Assembly: GCA_023548195.1 (NCBI GenBank)
Contig: JAJHZJ010000061.1
Coordinates: forward strand, 4,670,297-4,734,296
DNA length: 64,000 nt
Reading direction: 5' to 3'
Source of the DNA: Bettongia penicillata ogilbyi
Lineage: Eukaryota > Chordata > Mammalia > Diprotodontia > Potoroidae
Every line of letters starts with the position of its first letter. Position 1 is the stretch's first letter. Both the position numbers and the translations under genes were made by a program. This document shows positions 46,272 through 57,498 of this stretch, one piece after another. The notes beneath the pieces are model-generated. The model saw only the letters and a program-made list of their open reading frames with translations. It ran no database searches and was not told the origin of the DNA.

Positions 46272-46585
46272 GTGCGTGTGTTTATCCCTTGTTGCCAAAG
46301 AAGACCACACCATCAGAGAAATAATGACATGACTTGCACTTGACTTTGTTTTGAGTGAGAGAGGACTGCGCCACCAGCCTCACTTTTCCTCCAGAGTCAT
46401 CTGAATCCAGTGACCAGATATTCATCAGGATGACTGGAGATGACCCACGATGAGGCAATTGGGGTTAAGTGACTTGCCCAAGGTCATACAGCTAGTGAGT
46501 GTCAAGTGTCTGAGGTGATATTTGAACTCAGGTCCTCCTGACTCCTGCACTGGTTCTCTCTCCACTGTACCACCTAGCTGCCCCT
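46272..46585 (-). mobile_element. Marsupial tRNA-derived SINE, full length, 11-bp target duplication
   Basis: Antisense long-tail family copy. It runs from (GTGTG)n and 'cttgttgccaaagaagacca' to the head 'gtaccacctagctgcccctt'. TGATTTAATTT flanks it at 46261-46271 and 46586-46596. Confidence 0.9.
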
Positions 46586-48157
46586 TGATTTAATTTATAT
46601 AACTGGAAAATGTGCTATCTTCTTGAGGTATGTATTAAGATTGAGAAGGAAATAATTCTGATGCCTGTCAAGCTTCTGAAACCTCGGTTGGTGATTCAAC
46701 TAGGAAGAAAAACACCACCAAGGGGAAAAAAAAACCTATAAAGAATGCCTAGGGGTTGTGAAGAAATGAGCAAGAAACTAAAAGACTTAAGAGTTGGTAT
46801 TTTTCTGTTCTTTCAGGTAAAGGTATAGAGAAAATAATATATAGAAAATAAATAACTAGCTAAGAAGATGGACAGAAGTCACAGATCCTTGAGACAAAGC
46901 AAAAAATAAGCATGGTCTTAAAATTTCTACCTTCCTGCATTTATTTATTTATTTGCTCCAGAATATAATCAATATTTGTAAAGGTACTGTATGATAAAAA
47001 TGTACTCTTTAAGATTTCCCTTTGAAAATTTCAATAGGATATCATATCTAGTTTTTCTTTTGCTAAATTTATTAAATTCTGGAGAATTATTGTTTTATTA
47101 TTTTTTGCATTTCATTTAACTTTTCCAGTGAATATTTAAATGCTATAATAGCTGGTACATAAAGATTTGATAGTGATTTTTTTTATTCTCTCTAGGGCCT
47201 TTACTCATAATGTACTACCCCTATTTGTTTCTCTTAAGTAAATATTTTAATGTTGTCTTATCCAAAATAATGGTTGCAATTCTTGCTTTTTTTGTCATTC
47301 ATCTGATATATAATAATTTTATTTCAATCTCTCACTTTAATTGTTTTTTTCTTAATTATTTAAGCATGATGCTTATATGTAGCAAACTCTTAAGTTTTCT
47401 AGTCTGTTTTGCTATTTGCTCTTATTTTGTAGTGAAGTTGAACCCAATTACATTCAAGGCTATAATTGCTAAATTTGTTTTCCCCTAGTAAAATCCCATT
47501 ATATTACTTTTTAAATAGAAAAGCAGAATAAGATACTTATAGCTTATTCTGCCTGAAAAGAATCCAAGTTTCCACCTTAATTTAGAGATACCACTATCCA
47601 CTCTGCCCACCCCAGATCCCTGGATATTTCCTTTAAAAATATATATCAAAACTAGTTAGCTAAATGCTTGAAACAATCCACTCTTCCTGTCCCTTATCCT
47701 TCTTTTTCTAATGCACACCATATACCCACAGGAAGAACCCTTGATTCTACGTTTGCCGTTATTCTCTTTTTCATCATTCCCTTCTGACCAGTTCAGATAA
47801 TAGTATGGTTCAGAATAATGGTCTTGTATTCTCCTTTGTAGTCTTTAAACGTTAATTTCTCAAGTGCCAATTTCATGTTGTGTTAACTTAGTTATCTTTG
47901 TGATATCTCTGAGTCTGCGCATCAAAGGAGCCACACGTATTTGGTTTTCTTAGTAAGAAGGCTTTAAAAGTATGTTATATTTCTCATGGAGGTGCTCAGC
48001 TTTTCAGGCTATGCTATTTTGATGTTCAAGGTGATTTCTTTTGCTTTTTAGAATATTCCATATCAGTCTTGTCTTTCATTTCTAATTATGCATGAGTAGT
48101 CCTTTGTGAATTATCTACTACCGGCTACTTACAAGTGTTTTTCTTCAATAATGAAGT

Positions 48158-48298
48158 TCCGGAACTTGAACTCTATCCCTTTTCTGCTACTTACTTCTTA
48201 CGTGACCTCAGCCAAGTCACTTAACCTTCTTGGTCCTTATCTTCCTGATCTATTTGGTCTCTGAGTTTCCATCCATCTCTAGCCCTATGATCCTATGA
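48158..48298 (+). repeat. MIR nested in L1
   Basis: 'cagccaagtcacttaacctt' and 'ctttggtctctgagtttcca'-type sequence, ending 'agccctatgatcctatgatg'. Confidence 0.65.
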
Positions 48299-48452
48299 TG
48301 TTTGTGAGTGAATTAAAATATGATATTCCTTGAGGGTGTCTTGTGGATTCTACCAGTCTATACTTAATTTTCTGTCACCAGTGCTTTCTGGGAAATTTCC
48401 CCAAATGTGGAATTTGGGGAACCCTTCATAGATTTTCTGCGGCCCTAAGCCT

Positions 48453-48718
48453 TTAATTGAGGTGGTTAGGTGGCACAAGTGGATAGAGCATTGGACTTGG
48501 AATCAGGAAAACTCATCTACACAAGTTCAGACCTGGCCTTGGACACTTAACTAGCTTTGTGACACTGGTTAAGTCTCGTAACCCTGTTTCCTCATCTGTA
48601 AAACAAGTTGGAGAAGGACATGGCAAACCCCTCCAGTATCTTTGCCAAGAAAGCCCCAAATGGGGTCAGGAAGAGTAGAGCCCAATGGAAATGACTCAAC
48701 AATAATAATAAACTGTCA
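48453..48718 (+). mobile_element. MAR1-like SINE nested in L1
   Basis: Head 'aggtggcacaagtggataga', 'tttcctcatctgtaaaacaa', 'agtatctttgccaagaaagc' and an AATAATAATAAA-type end. Confidence 0.8.
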
Positions 48719-48944
48719 ATTCTTACTAGTCAGTTTGAACTCTTCTCTAAGAGCGCTAAACTCCATCTAAATTTCAAGCCTTATTTCTTCTTTTAATTCT
48801 TTTGTGGCATGTCTAATCCACTCGAGAGGTTCTTACAGTTGTTTCACTCGCATTTCTGCAGCTCATTGTGATATAATTCCTTTCCTCCGGATATTTCTCT
48901 TTGCTTTCCCTTACCTTGTTGTACTTATTCATTAAAAAGAATGC

Positions 48945-49168
48945 AGCTAAATATGTGGCGGGTAGAGCACTGGGCCTAGAATCAAGATCTGAGCTCAAAT
49001 TCGACCTCAGACATTTATGAGTTGTGTAACCCTTGGCATTTAATTTATCCCGTCTACCTCAGGTTCCTCAGCTGTAAAATGGGTTGTTATGAGGATGAAA
49101 TGAGATAGTACTTGTAAAGCACTTTGCCAACCTTCATATGTTATTTAAGTGCTAACTATTATTATATT
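48945..49168 (+). repeat. MIR/CORE-SINE nested in L1
   Basis: 'gtagagcactgggcctagaa', 'caggttcctcagctgtaaaa', 'tacttgtaaagcactttgcc' and the 3' end 'taagtgctaactattattat'. Confidence 0.75.
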
Positions 49169-49334
49169 AGGGTCTCTTTTGTGTTCATTTATTTCTTAGG
49201 CATCTACTGGTTTTTCTGCAAGGTTTTCCTTTTATTTAGTTGCTTTTTTTAAACATTTTCCTTTTTTTGATGTTGATTTCATGTTATTCCTTTATTTAGC
49301 ACATTTCCTACTGCTTTGAAATGATAAAGGGGAG

Positions 49335-49965
49335 CTGGGTTTAGACAAAAACACATAGCCATATTTCCAATAGTCCTAGCATTCTTATGTTCTCAGCAGA
49401 CAACATACTGACAATACAGGTTAAGTTATAATTGTGGGTGATCATAATTTTCCCACATAGAAAATATAGTTCCAGACTGACTATTGGATTGAAGAATCAT
49501 AGTTTTGCTAGGACAAGCTGCTCTCCACTGTAGCCAAGGTACAGGTCAGAACACATCTCATTTCTTGGCCGTGTAGTCCATGTCTATATAAGGTACAAAG
49601 TAGACACACAACAGTCTGTTTATTAAATACTTATAGAATGGAATTTTGATAAGAGAACTGAGATTAGGGTTTGTTATGCCTCTTGTTGATTTTGGACGCT
49701 GAGAGAAGGTGAGAAATGAAGTCAAGTTCATAGCCTTGTAGAAAAAGGTCAAGGTCAGAAGGTCCATGTCCACATTACAAAGTTAGAATCCAATGCTTGA
49801 GTCACAAAATTAGTAGTTTTTGCCTGCTTCAAATTATACAGAAAATCTGAACATTGTAAATAATTCTAATCTTTATTAAAATTAATTTTGAATCATAAAT
49901 ATTAAAAATGTTAATTTCAAAATCACAATAATCTTAAAATAAACTAAATATGTGATTTTTAATTT
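49335..49965. other. Putative intron sequence upstream of the exon
   Basis: No repeat was confidently recognised. The last 30 bases hold a possible branch site (ACTAAAT near 49943) and a modest pyrimidine tract leading to the acceptor AG at 49967-49968. Confidence 0.4.
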
Positions 49966-49968
49966 CAG

Positions 49969-50831
49969 AGAAAGAAAGAACATTTTTTATTGTGCAAGGA
50001 GATCCAGAATTTGGTAATAGTGATAGGACATAATATGGATGACTACAATTACCAAGCCAACCAGGAATAAAAACTGTTCAAGGTGCCAGAATCTAATGGA
50101 TGAAATTCATTGGAATGGAAACTAAGTTTGTGGAAGAGAAGCAGGTACCCTCTTTTTCTGTGCTTGCCCAGAATCCAGGGCCATCAAAAGATACAAAGAA
50201 TGGAGGATCAGAAAGCCATGTTGGGGTTCCTATCATTCCCTGGGGATCTAAATCTCACCCAAAGGACTTTTGCTCTATTCAACAGATACCAAAGCAAAAT
50301 GAATCATCTTCAACATACCTTCAGGTGCCTGACTACCTGAGTATTACTGAGCCTAAAAATCAAAATTTCTTTAAGGATTCACTATGTCCTACTTCAACTA
50401 AAGCTGAAGATTATCTTTTCCCTCTCAAGATATGCCCCTCATTACATCTTCCAAATGAGAGTCTTGATGAGAAACCAGAAATCGTTCCTGAAATATATAT
50501 CATTAAACAAGAACCCAGCACAATCACTTTTTCCAACAATGAATGTTTAACCCCTGCCATTGACAGTGACCTCCACATCTGTGGAATCATTGATACAGAA
50601 ACTTCTTCATATGAATCTGTGGAGGAAGTAGAAGAGGGGGATGATGAAGCTTTCCCACAGCTGCCACTCTTTGAGACATGTTTTAAAGACATTCAGACAA
50701 AAGAAGCCCCCCATAACAAACAAAAGGCACTTGAATTTATGGAAGAGAAACATTCCTTTAATGAGGGTAGTTCCTGTGAACAGTTAGCACCAAACAAAGA
50801 TGAAAACAAAGAAAAAGCAATCGACAAAGTG
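49969..50831 (+). CDS. Isolated large exon of an unidentified protein-coding gene
   Basis: The open frame 50100-50840 is the longest in the window. The true exon most likely ends at 50831, because GTG is followed by the strong donor GTAAGT (phase 0, 244 codons); the in-frame TGA lies just past the splice site. An acceptor-like 'gatttttaatttcag' ends at 49968, leaving about 131 nt of exon before the ATG. An in-frame TAA at 50094 supports translation starting within this exon. The ATG at 50100 has a weak context (T at -3), while Met6 (50115) has G at -3 and +4. The protein has no membrane segment or signal peptide. It is Ser/Pro/Glu-rich, with a SUMO-type site IKQE around residue 136 and an acidic run at 172-185, which suggests a disordered N-terminal region of a nuclear or regulatory protein. 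I do not recognise the gene, and no further exons were identified. A processed-pseudogene origin is unlikely given the donor and the lack of an A-tail. Confidence 0.55.
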
Positions 50832-50837
50832 GTAAGT
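50832..50837 (+). promoter_or_regulatory. Predicted splice donor
   Basis: GTAAGT follows AAAGTG at the end of the open frame and matches the U1 consensus on the intron side at all six positions. It interrupts the frame two codons before the stop. Confidence 0.6.
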
Positions 50838-50839
50838 TG

Positions 50840-51585
50840 AATTGATGCCTCATCAAAATGCAATGATTCGGACAATTATTTAACTGATAGCTCATATACA
50901 GTTTTGTTTTGTTTTGTTTTATATCCAAGTTCAGATTCATTTGAGCTGGATAGGATAATGCAAGGTGGGGGATGAAAACAGTTTATTGGTTAATCTTTTG
51001 CTATTACATAAAAAATAAAAATGCATGAATAACTTTTCAGGTAATGATAATAACACATAATTCATTTAATTAAACAAAAATTTATTTATGTACCTACTAT
51101 GTATGTACAGGCACATGAAATAACAACTCAGTCAAGTTAAAATATTCCTTGAATTGGAAGTCAAGAGATTGTTGAACCATAGAGAGGGAACTATAGCCAA
51201 GGCTATACCTGATGACTTTACCTTAATTTCATGATATTCTCAGCTCTTGAGAGAAGGAGCAGGGCAATCAAATGGCAGAGGTCACCAAAGGTTGATGATT
51301 AGCAGGCCAGGAAAGATGGAAGTTTCAGTTAAGGTAAAGTAGCTAGTAAATCATTTAAGTAGTGGTTGACAGACTCAGGGTTGACTGTAGAAATAAATAA
51401 AGAGAGTAGCTGAGATGGACTAGGAGATTAAGAAAAGGCCAGAGGACCAGACAGCATAATGACAGGGAAAAGGAGGCTTAGCATGAATGGGAATGGTGAG
51501 AGAGAGGGAGGTGAAAGGATTGACTGGTGGTCAGAGAGTTAAATCCATCTTGTATGGAATACAGTTCCATGAGTTTCTCCCTTGA
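50840..51585. other. Putative intron sequence
   Basis: Includes a GTTTT repeat near 50901-50920, a short antisense L2-like tail near 51065-51130 and otherwise unassigned, purine-rich sequence. Confidence 0.4.
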
Positions 51586-51589
51586 GCTC

Positions 51590-52640
51590 TAGATCTGGAC
51601 TCCCAACTGCTTCTTGAACTTTTCCATTTAGATGCCTCAAAAGCACCTCAAATTCAAAATATCTCAAACTGAATTCATTACTTCCCTCTAAGTCTGCCTT
51701 TCCTTACAATTTCCCTTGATGTATTGATGGCACCTCCATCCTCCCAGTCACATAGGTTAGAAATCTCAGTCATTTTGAACGCTGACTCCTCAATTTCCAC
51801 AGCTAAAAATAATCAGATGTTAATTTTCTCCCAATTTTATCATCATATCCTTCAAAAAATTCTGTTTTTGTTGACTTGATACTAACTGTCAGTATCCTGA
51901 GTCAGCTTCTTACTACTTTTCGACTGGACTATTGCGACAATATCCCAATTGGTCTCCCTGCCTGCTGTTTCTCCCCTTTTCTTCTCAGAACCGTCAAAGC
52001 AATGTTCTCAACAAACAGATCTGACTATATCACTCAGCTATTCCAAAAACATCCTGTTTCCCAAACTATAGGCCCTATAGATAAAACACAGATTTCTCTT
52101 CTTGGCATTTAAAACTCTCCACTTTTATCCCCAACCAAAGAGTCAGACACGACGGAGAAACAACTGAACAACAAGCTTTTTCCAGCTTCATTTCATATTG
52201 CTGTCTTCATGAATTTTATATTCCAATTCACGTACACTACAAGCCATTGTCCACAGTTTTTATGCCATCTCTTACCTCCATGCATTTTTACGGGTTGTCT
52301 CATGGGGTTGAAATGAACTTTGCTTTCATTTTCTCCTGGCATAATCTTTCTTTGCCTTTGAGAATCAGTTGCCATCCTACTTCTATGAAGCCTTCCATGA
52401 TTTCCCCAGATAAAAGTGTTGGTCTCCTTAGGTTTTCCTAAAATATTTTGGATACATCACTCCTTTATCTTCAAATACTTTATATTATACCTATCTGTAT
52501 ACATGTCATATCTCTACAAGTATTATAAGCTTCCTGAGTGGCAAGGCCATGTCATTTTTAATCTTTGTATGTCTTATGCTGTCTAGTGCCATATACATTG
52601 GAGCTACTTAATAAATATTGATTGATATATAAGTAGTGAG
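51590..52640 (+). repeat. Long L2 LINE 3' region, sense
   Basis: Sense L2 with ORF2 C-terminal signatures: 'tttttgttgacttgatacta'-adjacent region, 'ttttcgactggactattgcg', 'caattggtctccctgcctgc', 'tcttggcatttaaaactctc'. It continues to a complete 3' end: 'aagcttcctgagtggcaagg' and 'gagctacttaataaatattg'. A SINE tail is inserted at about 52137. Reading frames are broken. Confidence 0.8.
52137..52178 (+). mobile_element. Severely 5'-truncated MAR1/RTE tail
   Basis: About 40 bp, 'aagagtcagacacgacggag' followed by AACAACTGAACAACAA, equivalent only to the shared 3' tail of MAR1 and RTE. It is inserted within L2. Confidence 0.6.
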
Positions 52641-52649
52641 GATAAAGCT

Positions 52650-52980
52650 ATTAGTTTGTCAGTTTGTGGTTGAAGTAAAGAAAAATATCATTAGAACGTG
52701 AGGAGGTTGTAGAATTATGTGCTAGGGGTGTCAGAGAGGTTTTTAACATGAGCGTTACCATCATTACCTAGTCAGCTCCTGAGTATGCTTCACATGGAAT
52801 CTGGACATTTTGCCATCAAGCTGCTCCATGCACATAGCTTCCTTCTCCCTCCAACTCCCTACATTTTGCTCTAGGAATAATCAAATCAATAATGCTATTG
52901 CTCCTGGAAAAGGTGTGAAAAGGATAATCTTTGGTCCTTTAACTCTAATCATGACTGCTGACTTCCCACCTCCAAAATCT
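52650..52980. other. Spacer between L2 copies
   Basis: Mostly unassigned. The 3' part may still be L2. Confidence 0.4.
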
Positions 52981-52984
52981 CTTG

Positions 52985-53105
52985 TCTCCTCCTGTCAAAA
53001 CAATAAGCTCCTTATGGAGAAGGGCTGTCTCATCTTTATTTTGTATCCCCAGTACTTAGCACAATGTTTGGCACATAACAGACACTTAATAAATGCTTGT
53101 CCATT
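52985..53105 (+). repeat. L2 3' tail
   Basis: 'aataagctccttatggagaa', 'ccccagtacttagcacaatg' and 'cacttaataaatgcttgtcc'. A 164-codon open frame here (52810-53304) is an artefact of joined repeats. Confidence 0.75.
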
Positions 53106-53850
53106 CACTCATTTGGGTAAGTGGGGAGGCATCCAGACTGAAGGGAATAGTATAAACCAAGGCACAGAGATGGGCATGAACACATGCCCATGTGTGGGTA
53201 TCAGTGAGACAGATGATATGACTATAAAGGAAGGGGCTTTGGGAGGAGTAATGGAAGGTAAATTTGGATCAGTACCATATGGCCAAATTTGGGGAGTGGT
53301 CTAGAAAAAGGGGGAGAATAGTCTGGATTTGATATGGGAGGAAGTGAGATCTTAGACAAGAGAATAATCTCTATTTGACATGTGTTTACTGAGCTTCCAG
53401 GAAGAGTAGGGGGGCAGAGGAATGTAGAATGGATAGGAGGGAATCCAGTCCGACAGATCGTGGAGGAAGCTATTACCATAATGTAGGCATAAGGAGATGA
53501 GGCCCAATGGTAAGGACAATAGAGAAGAAGGAGTAAATTCAATAGGCAGTTTTATCTTAGTTTTAGTAGATAGGGTTTTTTTTAAAGATATATTAGAATT
53601 TGGGCGCAAATCTTGTATGTGACCTGAAAGAAAGTAAAGACTCAAAAACAACTCCAAGGTTTCTATTCTAGAGACTGGACACACAGTTCTACAGATAAGG
53701 CACAGTAATTGGTAATGGAAAATGCTTTGGGAGAGAAGATGATAAGTGCATTGTTGGATAGTCAAGTCTAAGGTGATAGCAAGATACCCAAATAAAGGTT
53801 TCTAGTAGAGTTAGAAATCACAGGGGATATGAAAAGAAGAATCCACATTT
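53106..53850 (-). repeat. L2 LINE, antisense, longer ORF2 portion
   Basis: Plus-strand motifs in reverse-complement L2 order: 'accaaggcacagagatgggc', 'ctattaccataatgtaggca', 'caaaaacaactccaaggttt'. A minus-strand open frame of 137 codons (53352-53765) may be a surviving L2 ORF2 piece but is degraded. Confidence 0.55.
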
Positions 53851-53854
53851 AGGT

Positions 53855-54038
53855 GGGACATTAGGGTTTTGCACACATTCTCAGTTGATTCTCGCAAAAA
53901 CTCTGTGAAGTAGGTGCTTTTATTATACCTCATTTTACAATTTTTAGGTTGCTTAGGTTCACATGACTAATAAGTATCTGAGGCTGGATTTAAACCTATG
54001 TCTTGCTGACTTTAAGTCTACTACACCACACTACCCCT
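53855..54038 (-). repeat. MIR, antisense
   Basis: 'ctctgtgaagtaggtgcttt', 'attatacctcattttacaat' and 'ctactacaccacactacccc'. Confidence 0.65.
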
Positions 54039-54039
54039 C

Positions 54040-54425
54040 ACAGGGAAAACTAACTTGTGCCTCTTTAAAACATACAATATGAGATGCATAACTGTATCTT
54101 TGACTTGTTCAGAGCATTGAAAGATATATACCACATCAGACAGTATCACCAGTACTCAGCAGCTCATTGGCATGCAAAGGGAAACAGCTAGCAGAAGTCA
54201 GATTATCTATGTTCCCTGACGGATTTTACTGTGTCTCCTTATCAGGTAGTTACACCATATCTATGCCCATCCACTCCTTGTATATTGTTATAGAAGTGAA
54301 TATCAATATCTAGCAGAAACACTACTTGAATCTTTATTGTGAATCCAATAGTCACTCCGTATAAAAACCAAGAGTGAATACTTCCCCTCACTTGCTGCTC
54401 CCACAAGCAAAGATGAAAGATTTCA
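54040..54425. other. Unassigned spacer
   Basis: Nothing recognised. Confidence 0.4.
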
Positions 54426-54429
54426 TTCA

Positions 54430-54560
54430 ATCATTCATTCAAGTATTCCTTCATTTGACATTTTTGATTATCTACTATGTATAAGGGCACAGTGCTAAAT
54501 GCTGTGAGACCTACAAAGATAAATAAGATATGGACTTAGCATTCAAATATATTGCAATCT
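54430..54560 (-). repeat. L2 3' tail, antisense
   Basis: 'caatcattcattcaagtatt' (terminal repeat) and 'ggcacagtgctaaatgctgt' are the reverse complement of the L2 end. Confidence 0.7.
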
Positions 54561-54564
54561 TGTA

Positions 54565-54655
54565 CAATATAATAAATCTTTATTAAGTGCCTACTGGAGG
54601 CAGAGCATTGTGCTAGGCACTGAATGGGAAAGAGGAAATACAAACACTAGATAAT
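54565..54655 (-). repeat. L2 3' tail, antisense, second copy
   Basis: 'aaatctttattaagtgccta' then 'gcattgtgctaggcactgaa', abutting the previous copy in the same orientation. Confidence 0.7.
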
Positions 54656-54850
54656 AGTAGCTTACATTTATATTATACTTTAAAGACTGAAATGTTTTAC
54701 ATACATTATACATTTGACATATTATCTCATTGATAAATAAGAAAAAATTATAGTGTAGTGGGGGAATGAGACACCCCTCCAGGGAGTTTTATGTACATCA
54801 TTTATGTACATAACTCAATATATCATCTCATTGATAGATAAGAAGAAGCT
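54656..54850 (-). repeat. MIR 3' part, antisense, degraded
   Basis: 'atagtagcttacatttatat', 'attatacatttgacatatta' and a partly repeated 'atcatctcattgatagataa' stretch (54730-54745 and 54822-54842), suggesting a small local duplication. Confidence 0.5.
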
Positions 54851-55014
54851 TAAAGCCTAGTAAGGGGATGAGATGCCAGCACAAATAGCTGTAAAATACA
54901 AAGATTATATGAAATGACAATATTTTACATGGTGGCATGTATACATTGCTATAGGACAAACAAAACAAAAAAACAAAACTGTTTTAAGACAGAAACAAAA
55001 TTCTATAGGGATTC

Positions 55015-55150
55015 AGAGTATCATAGAATGGTTAGGGACCTAAAGGAATTATCTTCTGCAACACCCTCATTTTACAGACAAGGAAACTGATACCCTGAGA
55101 CATGAAATGACTTAGAAGGGATCTTGGATCAGTTCTGAACAACCACCTGT
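55015..55150 (-). repeat. MIR-type SINE, antisense
   Basis: 'caacaccctcattttacaga' followed by 'caaggaaactgataccctga'. Confidence 0.65.
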
Positions 55151-55239
55151 AGGGTTCTATGATCTGTACCTGAGGGACACAGTGATAATAGCCGTTGCTC
55201 AGGAGAAATGCAAAGGAGAAACTGAGCAAGAGGCAACCA

Positions 55240-56215
55240 GTCAAATCATAAGCATTTACTCTGCTACACGCCAAAGAAACAAAGAAAGATAAAACAAGAA
55301 AAACAAAAACCCTAGTTTTTGTTCTCAAGTTCACATTCTAGTGAAGGAAGACAACATGAAAATAATCGTACATATACAATATATAAATTGTGACTGGAAG
55401 GAACTAGCGGCTGAAGTGGTGAGTGGGAAAAGAGCACTTACAGAAGGAGGGATTTGAACTGAATCTTGAAGAAAGCCAGGGAAACTACAAGGTAGTGATG
55501 AGGAGGAAGGGCATTTCTGGCATGAGGAAGAATCAGTACAAAGGCACGGAGTCAGAAGATGCAGTTTTGTGTGTGTGGAATAGCAAATACGACAGAATAG
55601 CTAGATAATAGTGTTTGGAGGAGAATAAAGTATAAGAAGGGGCAGATAGGCAGTGCAATGGATAGAGCACCAGGCCTGGAGTCAGGAAGACTCATCTTCA
55701 TGAGTTCAGATCTGGCCTCAAACACTTAACTAGCCATGGGACCCTGGGCAAGTCACTTGACCCCTGTTTGCCTCAGTTTCCTCATCTATAAAATGATCTG
55801 GAGAAGGAAATGGCAAACCACTCCAGTATCTCTGCCAAAAAATCCCAAATGAGGTCACAAAGAGGCAGACACAATTGAAAAACAACTGAATGATCAAAGT
55901 GTAAGAAGAATGGAAAAGTAGGAAGGGACCAGGTTATGAAGAGTTTTAAATGCCAAAGAATTTTATATTTGATCATGAAAGGAATATGAAATAATTGGAA
56001 TTTATTGAATAGTGGGAGAGGAGAAGGGAGGAAAGTTGTTCATGATCAGACATGCATGCGCTGTGGAAAAATGACCTAGACTACTGAGTGGAAGCAGGAT
56101 TAGAAGACAGGAGGCAGAGATAGCAGTTACACTATTGTGACAGTCCAGGGTGGAGCGGATGGCCTAGGCTGGTTGCTGTGTGAATGGACAGAAGAAGATG
56201 TAGATAGGATATACT
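55240..56215 (-). repeat. L2 LINE, antisense, split by MAR1-like SINE
   Basis: Reverse-complement L2: 'gttctcaagttcacattcta', 'gatttgaactgaatcttgaa', 'atcagtacaaaggcacggag'. After the SINE come 'gggaccaggttatgaagagt', 'gccaaagaattttatatttg' and 'acactattgtgacagtccag'. This is the most complete antisense L2 in the window, but it has no intact frame. Confidence 0.8.
55638..55898 (+). mobile_element. MAR1-like SINE in antisense L2
   Basis: Head 'ggcagataggcagtgcaatg', 'cctcagtttcctcatctata', 'ccagtatctctgccaaaaaa', 'cagacacaattgaaaaacaa'. Imperfect 12-bp repeats AAGTATAAGAAG (55628-55639) and AAGTGTAAGAAG (55898-55909) probably represent the target duplication. Confidence 0.85.
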
Positions 56216-56319
56216 GGTTTTAAAGCTCAAAACAACAAGATTTGACAGCTCTTGCTTTTGCTGGAAATACTGAAATTCACACGCATTGCTTTAAATCTTA
56301 GTTTATTTATTCTCTACCA

Positions 56320-56530
56320 TGTAGGCAACATGTATAGTGGGAAGGATGCTGAATTTGGAGTCAGACTGTCTGGATCCAAATCCTGACCGCCACTTACGAC
56401 CAAAGTGACCTACCTCAAGCAAAGTCCCTTATAAGACTCAGTTCCCTCATCTCTAAAATGATGGTGTTTCACCATTTGACCTCAAAGAAGATCCCTTGCA
56501 TTTAGGAATGTGTGATACTTAATATTTTTT
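56320..56530 (+). repeat. MIR
   Basis: 'atttggagtcagactgtctg', 'ctcagttccctcatctctaa' and the end 'tgcatttaggaatgtgtgat'. Confidence 0.75.
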
Positions 56531-57491
56531 AAATGACATTAAAATCCTGATAGATGTTGAAGTAATTCTTTCTTTAAGGCTCTTATACAGCTTTGAACTA
56601 GTCATTTAATACCTAAAACACAGAAAGGGAAGGAAAAGTGTGCATGTGTATTATTAATATTCTCCTCACTTTCATTCTGTGAGTTTTTTATGCCAAGGGC
56701 CAAATAAACTCCATCTTCATTCAACCAATTAGGAAGTACCTAATCTGCACACAGGGTTGTTCTTGGACTAGAATATTACCACTCTGTTAGATTCGTAAAA
56801 ATCTATTTCTCTGGAGGGGATAGTGGTTATTAGTAGTCATAAAAATGTATAAGACAGATTTACAGGAACCCAGAATTCCCTGGCTTAACATATCATTAGA
56901 ATAATTCTGGACAAAAATAAGGCTCAGATGTATTTTTCATTCAAGCTGCTCTGAATTTGAATTATATGGTTTATAAATCTTTCTGGAATATAAGTTACCA
57001 AATCTCACCAAGGTGAAAAAGAGCTAAATTTAAATTCAGTAAATCATGGGAGACCCTATAAAATATGCCAAATAGACATCTTGCTACATTTATTACATTC
57101 ACTATTCACTTTCATGATTTGTATCTTGGCTCTTTCTGAGTTTTCCAATTGCTCTAGAAACTAGCTCCTGTTCAAATCATGAGCACTGACTGACAGGCAG
57201 CAACGCTGAACCAACAGAGAAAAATCTCTTGTGGATTAGATCACAATAGAAGGGAAATTGATGATCTTTCACTGTTACCACAGTATAGCCCTTAAAAAAA
57301 AAGCCTGCTTTTTCTTCTCTCCCAGGTCAGGAATATTCAAGAAAAGTTTTGAACTTACAGTCTTTTATCTTTATTTCGCAAATTGTGTTAACAATGCAGA
57401 ACATTTTATAGAAAATATAGTAAACTGTATGTTACACTAGTGAGTTGTATACTGGATAGACTTTACCATCTTTGCAACAGTTAGATTACCT
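56531..57491. other. Unassigned non-coding stretch
   Basis: No gene or repeat was recognised. Confidence 0.45.
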
Positions 57492-57498
57492 AGCTAGT

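Larger units (their letters stand above)
46900..49330 (-). mobile_element. Old L1 LINE, antisense, ORF2 N-terminal side into ORF1, interrupted
   Basis: The plus strand follows the reverse complement of L1: 'tgctataatagctggtacat', 'tactcataatgtactacccc', 'ggttgcaattcttgcttttt', 'acccaattacattcaaggct', then ORF1-side sequence ('aggctatgctattttgatgt', 'ggtgtcttgtggattctacc'). Three SINEs interrupt it (48160, 48453 and 48945). A 92-codon plus-strand frame at 47210-47488 is a shadow of the antisense L1. It is complementary in content to the L1 relic at 26925, which keeps the other end of ORF2. The limits of the ORF1 side are uncertain. Confidence 0.6.

Noticed and set aside
50411..50940. Minus-strand open frames of 60-93 codons opposite the exon
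   Set aside because: They are shadows of the plus-strand coding frame.
52810..53304. 164-codon plus-strand open frame
   Set aside because: It runs through an L2 3' tail and into an antisense L2, so it joins unrelated repeat pieces; no domain is visible.
53352..53765. 137-codon minus-strand open frame
   Set aside because: It lies within antisense L2 and at best is a decayed L2 ORF2 piece, not a host gene.
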